Source: CAYRHS01 sp964424125 (GTDB lineage: Bacteria > Actinomycetota > Acidimicrobiia > IMCC26256 > JAOSJL01). From it: a DNA stretch of 23,255 nucleotides. Both the position numbers and the translations under genes were made by a program. Shown in pieces: positions 6,517 to 12,869 of the stretch; within the stretch, counting starts at the first letter, position 1; each line of letters starts with the position of its first letter. The stretch lies in the NCBI GenBank assembly GCA_964424125.1, contig CAYRHS010000031.1, forward strand, positions 1 to 23,255, in the 5' to 3' direction. A model generated the notes under the pieces. The model did no database searches. It saw only the letters and a list, made by a program, of their open reading frames with translations, and was not told where the DNA came from.

Positions 6517-7374
6517 ATGCCGCGCACGACCATCTCGCGACGCGCCTTCCTCGGCGCCACGGGCGGCCTCCTGCTCGTGGCCGCGTGCGGCTCCGACGAC
6601 TCCGGTGACGCCGCGGCTACCAGCGCCGCCCCGGGTGGGGGCTCAGGGCTCTCCGCACTGCTCGTGTCGAACGACATGTACGCAACGGAACGGCCGCAGC
6701 GCTTCGCGTTCACCCTCGCCGACCCCCAGGGCAACGCCGCCGGCCCACCGGCGACGATCCGTTTTGACGGGGCCGACACGACCGACGTGATGGAGGCGCC
6801 CCTGCATTCCGAAGGGTTGCCCGAAGGCCGAGGCGTCTACGTCGTGCGGCCCACGTTTCCCGAAGCGGGGATCTTCGACGCGGTCGTGACGGTCGAGGGC
6901 AATGAGCTCCCGCTCGCCTACCAGATCTTCGAGTCGGCCGAAGCCCGGACGCCCGGCGACACCGCACCGGCCGTGCCCTCGGCGACCGTGTCCGACCACC
7001 GCGGGGTCGACCCGATCTGCACGCTTGATCCGCAGTGCCCCTACCACGACCTCGACCTGGCCGACGTGATCGGGGCGGGGGCGCCCGTCGTCATCAGCTT
7101 CTCGACACCCGCGCGCTGCCAGACCCAGTACTGCGGCCCGACGCTCGAGCAGCTCGTCGACCTCCGTGACGAGTTCGCCGACCTCGACATCGTCCACGTC
7201 GAGATCTACCAGGGGCCCACGACGAACGATCTCGCCGAACCCGTCGCCGAGTTCGGCCTCCCGAGTGAGCCGTGGCTCTACGCGATCGACGCCGAGGGCA
7301 CCATCACCGACCGCATGGGCGGCGCGTTCGCCCGCGACGAGATCCGGGACTTTCTCCAACGAGCCTCGGCGTAG
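6517..7374 (+). CDS. Tat-exported lipoprotein with a thioredoxin-like domain
   Basis: A 285-residue protein. The N-terminus MPRTTISRRAFLGATGG is a twin-arginine signal (SRRAFL) followed by LLLVAAC, a lipobox with the lipidated Cys at residue 24. It should therefore be anchored on the outer face of the membrane. Residues ~45-140 form an immunoglobulin-like beta-rich region. Residues 160-285 resemble a thioredoxin fold: GAPVVISFSTPARCQTQYCG has a C-x4-C pair (C201, C206) instead of C-x2-C, preceded by C168 and C174, and followed by EPWLYAIDAEGTITDRM. The C-x4-C arrangement occurs in an actinobacterial thioredoxin-like group. Likely roles are disulfide or metal handling outside the membrane, but this is inference. 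It diverges from the hydroxylase gene with only 19 bp between starts; the ribosome site is unclear. Confidence 0.8.
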   Translation: MPRTTISRRAFLGATGGLLLVAACGSDDSGDAAATSAAPGGGSGLSALLVSNDMYATERPQRFAFTLADPQGNAAGPPATIRFDGADTTDVMEAPLHSEGLPEGRGVYVVRPTFPEAGIFDAVVTVEGNELPLAYQIFESAEARTPGDTAPAVPSATVSDHRGVDPICTLDPQCPYHDLDLADVIGAGAPVVISFSTPARCQTQYCGPTLEQLVDLRDEFADLDIVHVEIYQGPTTNDLAEPVAEFGLPSEPWLYAIDAEGTITDRMGGAFARDEIRDFLQRASA

Positions 7375-7383
7375 CCGCAGCGA

Positions 7384-7737
7384 CTACGAGAAGGACTGGC
7401 CGCAGCCGCAGGTGCGCTGCACGTTGGGGTTCGAGATGTGGAACCCGGCTCCCTGCAGGCTGTCCTTGTAGTCGAGCTCCGCACCGCTCAGGTGCTGGTT
7501 GCTCGCCGGGTCGACGCAGACCTTCACGTCACCGAACGAGGCCACGAGGTCGTCGGCGGCCTGGTCACCGTCGAAGAACATCTCGTAGGAGAGCCCGGAA
7601 CAACCCCCGGGGCGCACGGCCACCCGCAGGAAGAGGTCGGTGTTGCCTTCGGCCTCGAGCAGCTCGGCCACTTTGGCCACCGCCGCATCGGTGAGCCTGA
7701 TGGTCTCGACCTCGGCTGCATCCTTCACGTCGAACAT
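7384..7737 (-). CDS. erpA: A-type iron-sulfur carrier (ErpA/IscA/HesB family)
   Basis: A-type carriers deliver assembled Fe-S clusters to apoproteins. This 117-residue protein has the family's three cysteines: C46 in RPGGCSGLSYEM, and C110 and C112 in the C-terminal RTCGCGQSF. The central DPASNQHLSGAELDYKDSLQGAGF and the NPN motif are also typical. I prefer the ATG at 7737 because GGAG lies 8 nt upstream; a GTG at 7743 would be only 2 nt from it. It starts 15 nt after the stop of the cysteine-rich regulator on the same strand and is likely co-transcribed with it. It converges on the lipoprotein gene with a 9-nt gap. ErpA rather than IscA is a guess from the C-terminus. Confidence 0.93.
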   Translation of the reverse strand: MFDVKDAAEVETIRLTDAAVAKVAELLEAEGNTDLFLRVAVRPGGCSGLSYEMFFDGDQAADDLVASFGDVKVCVDPASNQHLSGAELDYKDSLQGAGFHISNPNVQRTCGCGQSFS

Positions 7738-7752
7738 GTTCACGTCTCCAGA

Positions 7753-8424
7753 TTATCCGAGGGTCACGCTGACGTGGCACGGCTCGGGGTCGTACAACGC
7801 CCCAAAGCCTGCCACGTCGCCCCTGCCGGCTTGGTCGACCACGCCCTCACAGATCCCGCGGTGCAGGTTGCACACCAGCTCCGGGTACGCCTCGGCGAGG
7901 TCCCGGAAGGGGCAGTGCAGGAACATGATCTTGGCCTCGTCGTCGACGGGCTCATCGGCCGCGGGTTCGAAGCCGAGCCGGTCGAGCTCGGCCGCGAGCG
8001 CCTCGAGGCACCCGCGACCACGCTGGCGCCTGGCGGCGTCGCGACCCCAGGCCCTGCCTGTGGCGGCCGCCGCGGAACCATCGGCTCCCACCTCCTCGGC
8101 CAGCGCGGCGAGGAGGCCGGCAAGCAACGCGTGGGCCGGGGGATCGAATCCGAGCCCGGGCGCGCCCGGTGCCAGCGAGTACAGGTGCTGGGGGCGGCCC
8201 ACCGTTCCCCGATGGACGGGCTCGACCTCGACGAGCCCCGCCTCACGGAGCCGGTCGAGGTGCAGGCGGACCGTGTTGGCGTGGAGCCCGAGGCGGTCGG
8301 CGAGGTCCTGCGCCGAGAGCGGCGCAGGCTCGGAGGCGAGCTCCCGGTACATGGCGTAGCGGGTCTCGTCACCCAGCGCCTTCAGCACGACCAGCAGGTC
8401 CACGGGTTTGACCGTAACGTGCAT
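7753..8424 (-). CDS. HTH regulator with a C-terminal cysteine cluster (SufR-like)
   Basis: A 223-residue protein. Residues 10-85 are a winged helix: VLKALGDETRYAMYRELA, LSAQDLADRLGLHANTVRLH and GRPQHLYSLA as the wing. The C-terminal half holds C171 (FLHCPFRDLAEAYPELVC), C185, C192 (NLHRGICEG) and C216 (DPEPCHVSV). SufR-type repressors bind an Fe-S cluster through C-terminal cysteines and control cluster-assembly genes; here the spacing is C-x13-C-x6-C-x23-C. Position supports the same job: an A-type carrier lies 15 nt downstream and mrp is divergent 41 bp away. The ATG at 8424 begins just before the HTH, and the longer frame to 8481 would overlap mrp. A non-Fe-S ligand is possible. Confidence 0.85.
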   Translation of the reverse strand: MHVTVKPVDLLVVLKALGDETRYAMYRELASEPAPLSAQDLADRLGLHANTVRLHLDRLREAGLVEVEPVHRGTVGRPQHLYSLAPGAPGLGFDPPAHALLAGLLAALAEEVGADGSAAAATGRAWGRDAARRQRGRGCLEALAAELDRLGFEPAADEPVDDEAKIMFLHCPFRDLAEAYPELVCNLHRGICEGVVDQAGRGDVAGFGALYDPEPCHVSVTLG

Positions 8425-8465
8425 CGGGCATATTTTCAAGGTCGATCCTGTTTTAATTGGGAGCC
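8425..8465. promoter_or_regulatory. AT-rich divergent promoter region, regulator/erpA versus mrp
   Basis: This 41-bp gap is unusually AT-rich for the window (CATATTTTCAAGG and TGTTTTAATTGGG). TTTAAT at 8452-8457 lies 8 nt before the mrp ATG and may be its -10. It is the natural place for operator binding by the cysteine-cluster regulator, but I see no clear palindrome. Confidence 0.4.
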
Positions 8466-9686
8466 ATGGAACGACCAGCACCCGCCACGCCCGGTGCCAC
8501 CGACGAGATCCACCGCGCCCTCGCGGGAGTCGTCGATCCGGAGCTCCACGCGAGCATCGTCGAGCTCGGCATGGTCCGCGACGTCCGGCTCGACGCCGAC
8601 GGCACCGCGACCATCGAGGTGGCGCTCACCACCGCCGCCTGCCCGCTACGAGGCCAGATCGGTGACGAGATCCGTACGCGCGTCGCCGGCGTGCCGGGCG
8701 TGCACGACGTTCAGGTCTCCTACGCCGAGATGACCCAGGAGCAGCGCTCGACGGTCATGCAGCGGGCCCGCTACGAAGCGACCCGGCGAGCGCCCGAGAC
8801 CGCCGTTCCCGCGGCGACCCGCGTGCTGGCGATCGCCAGCGGCAAGGGTGGCGTCGGCAAGTCGTCGGTCACCGTGAACCTCGCCGCCGCGCTCGCCACC
8901 CGGGGGCTCACCGTCGGCGTCGTCGACGCCGACATCTGGGGCTTCAGTGTGCCCCGCATGCTCGGCGTCCGCGGCCGGCTCGAAGGGGAACGCGACAAGC
9001 GCGGCGGCGGCAAGATCGTGCCGGGCCACGTCGACGTCCCGGCCGCCGACTCCGTCGGAGCACCGGGCCACGTCGAGGTCGTCTCGACCGGGCTCCTGGT
9101 CGACGACGAGGACAGCGCCCTGATGTGGCGGGGGCTGATCCTCTCGAAGGCTCTCGAGCAGTTCCTCACCGACGTCCGTTGGGGAGACCTCGACTACCTG
9201 CTCCTCGACATGCCCCCTGGAACCGGCGACATCCAGATGGCGCTGTCCCGGCTCCTGCCTCGCGCCGCGGTGCTGGTCGTCACCACGCCCGCCCGAGGTG
9301 CGCAGAAGGTCGCGGCGCGGGTGGCCGACATGGCCCGCCGCAGCTACCTCAAGGTCGCGGGCGTCGTCGAGAACATGAGCGAGTACGTCGCGCCCGACGG
9401 ATCACGCCACGCGATCTTCGGCTCGGGTGGTGGCGACGCGCTCGCCAGGGAGCTCGGGGTCCCCCTGCTCGCCCGGATCCCGCTCGACCCGCGGGTCTCC
9501 GACGACGGCGACGAGGGCCGTCCGATCGTGCTCGCCGACCCCGACTCACCGGCGGCACGCGAGCTGCACCACCTCGCGGACGAGCTCGTCACCACCGTGC
9601 TGCCGCCAGTCGAGATGGCGGGATGCACAGCGCGCATCTTCGAGGCGGCCGCCGAGAATCTGGCGAGCCCGGCCCGCGAGGGGTAG
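8466..9686 (+). CDS. mrp: Mrp/ApbC-type P-loop iron-sulfur carrier
   Basis: A 406-residue Fe-S cluster carrier ATPase. Residues 10-90 are a MIP18 (DUF59) domain with IVELGMVRDV and the conserved TTAACPL cysteine (C59). The ATPase domain has the deviant Walker A GKGGVGKSS (126-134), DADIWGFSVPRMLG as switch region, and DYLLLDMPPGTGDIQ as Walker B. The usual C-x-x-C cluster ligand after VVENMS is missing: the segment reads VVENMSEYVAPDGSRHAIFG. To my knowledge actinobacterial Mrp proteins often lack this pair, so this is probably lineage-typical. I chose the ATG at 8466. A GGGAG is only 2 nt away, so translation may instead be leaderless from an AT-rich upstream box. It is divergent from the cysteine-rich regulator and erpA. 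Confidence 0.95.
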   Translation: MERPAPATPGATDEIHRALAGVVDPELHASIVELGMVRDVRLDADGTATIEVALTTAACPLRGQIGDEIRTRVAGVPGVHDVQVSYAEMTQEQRSTVMQRARYEATRRAPETAVPAATRVLAIASGKGGVGKSSVTVNLAAALATRGLTVGVVDADIWGFSVPRMLGVRGRLEGERDKRGGGKIVPGHVDVPAADSVGAPGHVEVVSTGLLVDDEDSALMWRGLILSKALEQFLTDVRWGDLDYLLLDMPPGTGDIQMALSRLLPRAAVLVVTTPARGAQKVAARVADMARRSYLKVAGVVENMSEYVAPDGSRHAIFGSGGGDALARELGVPLLARIPLDPRVSDDGDEGRPIVLADPDSPAARELHHLADELVTTVLPPVEMAGCTARIFEAAAENLASPAREG

Positions 9687-9699
9687 ATCCCAGCCTCCG

Positions 9700-10536
9700 T
9701 CAGGCCGACCGGCGCCAGCTCGAGCGGACGTCCCGACCCTCGACCCGTCCCTCCTCGCGCAGCTTGAGCAGGTGGGCGTGGACCTGAGTTTCGGCCCACG
9801 GCCGGAGGACCTCGGGGAGCTCGTCCTCCTCGTAGACCGTGTCGACGAGCGCCGGGATCGTGCGGTCCCCACCGGCGAGCACGTCCAGGATGCTCGCCTC
9901 CCGCTCGTAGCGATGGGCCAGGTACTGCTCGAGCGTGGCGCGCGGGTCCTCGATGACGTCGCCGTGACCCGGCGCGATCCGGGCGATGCGCGGGAGCTGC
10001 GCGAGACGCTCGAGCGTCGCGAGGTACGCCGCCATGTCTCCTCCGTTTCGGGGCGCGATCACGCTCGTGGTCCCCTCGAGAACCGTGTCGCCGGTGAAGA
10101 GCATCCGCTCCTCCTCGAGGAGGAAGCAGAGGTGGTCGGGACTGTGACCCGGCGTGTGGAGCACGTCGAGCCCGAACTCCGTCCCTTGGACGATGTCGCC
10201 GTCCTTCACCGCCCGGTCGATCGGGATGTCGTCACCGCGCCGTCGGACGCCGACGACGTCGGCTCCCGTCCGTTCCTTGAGTCTCGGCGCGGCGGGCGCG
10301 TGGTCGGGATGGGCGTGGGTCAGCAGGATCAAGCGCACCTCGTGGGGCGCGGCGGCACCGACGATCGCGTCGACGTGACCTTCGTCGTCGGGACCGGGAT
10401 CGATCACCGCGACCTCGTCGATCCCGACGAGGTAGGTGTTGGTCCCCGGACCAGTGAGCGGCCCGGGATTGGGTGCGACGATCCGACGCACCAGCGGCGA
10501 CAGTGCGCTGGGCACGCCCGGGGTGAGATCGGGCAT
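9700..10536 (-). CDS. MBL-fold metallo-hydrolase (LACTB2/glyoxalase II-like)
   Basis: A 278-residue metallo-beta-lactamase-fold hydrolase. Metal ligands are visible: THAHPDH (H74, H76, D78, H79), H131 in HTPGHSPDH, D150 in LFTGD, and H191 in APGHGD. The start, NPGPLTGPGTNTYLVG, and a C-terminal winged-helix-like tail (AETQVHAHLLKLREEGRV) are typical of the LACTB2-like group, whose members act as RNA or thioester hydrolases; the substrate here is unknown. The ATG overlaps the stop of the NUDIX gene by one base (TGATG), so translation is coupled. It ends 13 bp from the convergent mrp stop. Confidence 0.9.
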   Translation of the reverse strand: MPDLTPGVPSALSPLVRRIVAPNPGPLTGPGTNTYLVGIDEVAVIDPGPDDEGHVDAIVGAAAPHEVRLILLTHAHPDHAPAAPRLKERTGADVVGVRRRGDDIPIDRAVKDGDIVQGTEFGLDVLHTPGHSPDHLCFLLEEERMLFTGDTVLEGTTSVIAPRNGGDMAAYLATLERLAQLPRIARIAPGHGDVIEDPRATLEQYLAHRYEREASILDVLAGGDRTIPALVDTVYEEDELPEVLRPWAETQVHAHLLKLREEGRVEGRDVRSSWRRSA

Positions 10537-11384
10537 CAGGAGGAGTCCCGCCGGTCGAGCTCCGCCGCGTGGCGCGGATCGATCGAATCCTCCGGCGGCT
10601 CCTCGGCTGCGTCGTACCCGGGCTCGCCGGGGAGCAGCAAGCGCATGCCGGGACCGTCGGCGACGATCTTCGGCCGGACGGTCGGGATCGAGGACGCGGC
10701 CGCCGCGGCCGCGACGAGATCCGCGGCCCGCTCGAAGCGGCTGACCGCCGCGAGGTTGCGGATCGTGGGGAAGATGAGCTCCATCTCGCCCCGTTCGGCG
10801 CTCGCTAGCGCGTCGCGGGGACGGATCCAGGTCGACGCCACGGTTTCCGAGTCGTCGTGGAGCGCATGCTGGGCGGGCGGGGCCGCGGCCACGAAGAACC
10901 AGGTGTCGTAGCGACGCGGCATCCCGGCCGGCGTGATCCAATGCGAGAACACATGCAGACGAGACGCGTCGAGCACGAGGTTCTCGGCTTCGAGCACGTC
11001 CAGCAACGTGCGCTCCCCGGCGGCCAACGCCCGGCGATGCCGGTCGAAGCGATCGACCTCGGGCGCAGCCGCCAGCTCGACGTCCGCGCCCGAGGACCGC
11101 ACGGCGAGCAGGATGCCGGCCTCTTCGAACGTCTCGCGGACCGCCGCGGCCCAGAACCCCAGTCCACCCTGTTCGACGCCGAGGCGCGCGCTCGCCTCGG
11201 TGTCGTCCAGACCCTGCACCCGTGCCTCGATGTCCGCGCTCCGGTCGTTGGCATCGACCGCGCCACCCGGGAAGACGTACGCACCCCCGACGAAATCGGC
11301 GCGGAGATTGCGCCGGAGCATGAGCACCTCGAGCTCGGGTGCGTCGCGTACCACCATGACGGTGGCTGCATCCCGGATCGTCAC
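10536..11384 (-). CDS. NUDIX hydrolase, NUDT7/NUDT19-like
   Basis: A 282-residue NUDIX protein. The fold begins ATVMVVRDAPELEVLMLRR and reaches FVGGAYVFPGGAVD. The catalytic box VRETFEEAGILL (R83, E84, E87, E88, G90) is separated from the early glycines by a ~40-residue insertion, as in NUDT7/19-type enzymes that act on CoA derivatives. The C-terminal EMELIFPTIRNLAAV is also found in that group. Active-site glutamates are intact, so it is probably active on a nucleoside diphosphate-linked substrate such as CoA. The start is a GTG at 11384 without an obvious ribosome site. It lies 16 nt after the whiB stop and overlaps the MBL gene by 1 nt, so the three genes are probably one transcript. Confidence 0.88.
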   Translation of the reverse strand: MTIRDAATVMVVRDAPELEVLMLRRNLRADFVGGAYVFPGGAVDANDRSADIEARVQGLDDTEASARLGVEQGGLGFWAAAVRETFEEAGILLAVRSSGADVELAAAPEVDRFDRHRRALAAGERTLLDVLEAENLVLDASRLHVFSHWITPAGMPRRYDTWFFVAAAPPAQHALHDDSETVASTWIRPRDALASAERGEMELIFPTIRNLAAVSRFERAADLVAAAAAASSIPTVRPKIVADGPGMRLLLPGEPGYDAAEEPPEDSIDPRHAAELDRRDSS

Positions 11385-11400
11385 GAGGCGTTCGGTCCGG

Positions 11401-11679
11401 TCAACCCGCCTGCTGCGCGAGGAGCCCCCGGCGCTCGACCTCGGTGAGCCCGCCCCAGATCCCGTGGGGCTCGCGAATGGTCAGCGCGTACTCGAGGCAC
11501 TCGGGCTGGACGGGACACGTCTGGCAGATCTCCTTGGCCTTCGTCTCGCGCCACTCCCGGTCTTCCTTGCGCTCGGTGGTCGAGGGCGGGAAGAACAGGG
11601 CCGACTCGGGACCACGGCACGCGGCACGCTCCTGCCAGGCCCGTTCCTCGGCGGCCAGCTCGAGTGCACGAAGGCTCAC
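11401..11679 (-). CDS. whiB: WhiB-family Fe-S transcriptional regulator
   Basis: WhiB proteins are small actinobacterial regulators that carry a 4Fe-4S cluster and act with the primary sigma factor. From the GTG at 11679 this is 92 residues long. Cysteines are C21, C52, C55 and C61 (C-x30-C-x2-C-x5-C, the last three in ICQTCPVQPEC), followed by the GIWGG turn and the basic ERRGLL tail that contacts DNA. An upstream GGGGGGAG supports this start. A longer open frame to 11823 contains no plausible start with a ribosome site. The conserved core and length suggest a WhiB1/WhiB2-like member, but the subfamily is not secure. It leads a minus-strand set with NUDIX and MBL hydrolases. Confidence 0.95.
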   Translation of the reverse strand: MSLRALELAAEERAWQERAACRGPESALFFPPSTTERKEDREWRETKAKEICQTCPVQPECLEYALTIREPHGIWGGLTEVERRGLLAQQAG

Positions 11680-11719
11680 GTCTCCCCCCAGAAACGTTCG
11701 GCGACCAGCACCAACGTCG

Positions 11720-11748
11720 AACCTATCCCCGGCCTCGCGAGCGCACAA
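11720..11748 (-). promoter_or_regulatory. candidate whiB promoter
   Basis: On the minus strand a -35-like TTGTGC (11748-11743) is followed, after exactly 17 nt, by TAGGTT (11725-11720), a TANNNT -10. This predicts a leader of about 33 nt holding the GGGGGGAG ribosome site. The rest of 11680-11859 shows no gene. Confidence 0.45.
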
Positions 11749-11859
11749 GCAGAATTCGGCCGCACTCCCGTTGGCGGCGCTTCGGCGAATCGCTCGGTCT
11801 TCGCCCGAACCGCACGGTTTCACCGAGCGTGATCGGGGACCGGGGGGCGCCCGTCCTCG

Positions 11860-12336
11860 TCACGCCCGGCGACCTGCGAGTGCGAGGACGACAACGCTGA
11901 AGAGGACCGCCCGTTCCCCGCCCACGTTCGTGTACTGGTGGCGCTGATCACCTTCGAACGCGCCCACGTCGCCGGCCCGGAGCTCGAAGCGGTGACCGAC
12001 GGTGGCGAGCAGCACGGTGCCACGCTCGCAACAGAGGTACTCCTGGGTGCCCGGGCGGTGCGGGACACCGGTCACGGTCGTCCCCGCCGGCAGCTCCATC
12101 CGGTCGATCTCCATTCCCGGGATCGGGTCGGGGAGCAGCTTGCGGATCTCGGCGCGCTCGGAACGGCCTCGCAGCTCGCGGGGAAGGGAGCCGCTCGGGT
12201 AGTGCCGACCCATCGACGTGGGCGGGCTCAGGAGCTCGGCGACGCCGATGCCGAGCGCGGCCGCCACGCCGAGCAGCACCGCGAGCGTGGGGTTGCTGGC
12301 CCCGGTCTCGAGTTTGGCGATGGTCGAACGCGGCAC
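11860..12336 (-). pseudogene. XRE-cupin regulator missing the first half of its HTH
   Basis: The product resembles XRE-family regulators with a C-terminal cupin. It opens, from a GTG at 12336, in the middle of the helix-turn-helix at PRSTIAKLETGASNPTLAVL, where intact relatives carry about 25 further residues. Residues 60-158 form the cupin (EIDRMELPAGTTVTGVPHRPG, RFELRAGDVGAFEGDQRHQY). In frame, a TGA lies two codons upstream (12345-12343), and none of the three frames of 12340-12440 encodes a recognisable start of an HTH. The 5' end therefore seems lost by deletion or rearrangement, or the short form is used as a cupin protein with a crippled DNA-binding region. Such proteins usually control small-molecule metabolism. 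The VOC gene lies beyond the break, on the other strand. Confidence 0.65.
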
Positions 12337-12437
12337 GCCCGGTCAACACACGGACAACTTCGCCCACACACCGTCAGCAGGGAGTTCACTGGGAAGACCC
12401 GGCGGCACCAGCGCCGGCACCGAGGAGGAGGGCGACC

Positions 12438-12857
12438 ATGAACATCGTCGAGCGGCTCGATCATCTGAACCTGACCGTGGCAGACCTCGACGAGAGCATC
12501 GCCTGGTACCGCGACGTGTTCGGCTTCGGGCAGGTCGAGGAAGGCGAGATGGAGGACAGCACGCGCTGGGCCATCGTGCGATCCGACGACTCCATGCTCT
12601 GCATGTACGAGCATCCGGAGCTCGCGAGCCCCGGTAGCCGTGACGGTGGACACCATCAGGTCAACCACTTCGGGCTGCGGATCAGGGACCGCGCCGCGTG
12701 GGAGGCCGTCGTCGAGCAACTCGGGATCCCGGTCCGGTACGGCGGTGCCGTCCGCTGGCCGCACTCGACGTCGTGGTACGTCTTCGACCCGACCGGATGG
12801 GAGATCGAGGTCGCGCAGTGGGACGACGACCGGGTGCGCTTCGACGACGAGCGGTGA
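12438..12857 (+). CDS. VOC-superfamily protein (glyoxalase/dioxygenase fold)
   Basis: A 139-residue vicinal-oxygen-chelate protein with two beta-alpha-beta-beta-beta modules: RLDHLNLTVADLDESIAWY starts the first, and VNHFGLRIRDRAAWEAVVE the second. Likely metal ligands are the His in LDHLNL, the His in NHFGL and the Glu in TGWEIEVAQW. The family includes glyoxalase I, extradiol dioxygenases, epimerases and drug-binding proteins; nothing here selects among them. The ATG at 12438 has an excellent ribosome site (GAGGAGGAGGG, about 6 nt upstream). It runs away from the truncated regulator and converges on the nfeD-type gene with a 12-bp gap. Bases 12337-12437 hold only the ribosome site and the break point. 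Confidence 0.88.
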   Translation: MNIVERLDHLNLTVADLDESIAWYRDVFGFGQVEEGEMEDSTRWAIVRSDDSMLCMYEHPELASPGSRDGGHHQVNHFGLRIRDRAAWEAVVEQLGIPVRYGGAVRWPHSTSWYVFDPTGWEIEVAQWDDDRVRFDDER

Positions 12858-12869
12858 CGCGCCCGCGCC

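Noticed and set aside
12337..12437. Inverted repeats of an insertion sequence at the truncated regulator
   Set aside because: GTGTG-rich similarities are direct and imperfect, not terminal inverted repeats, and no transposase lies nearby.
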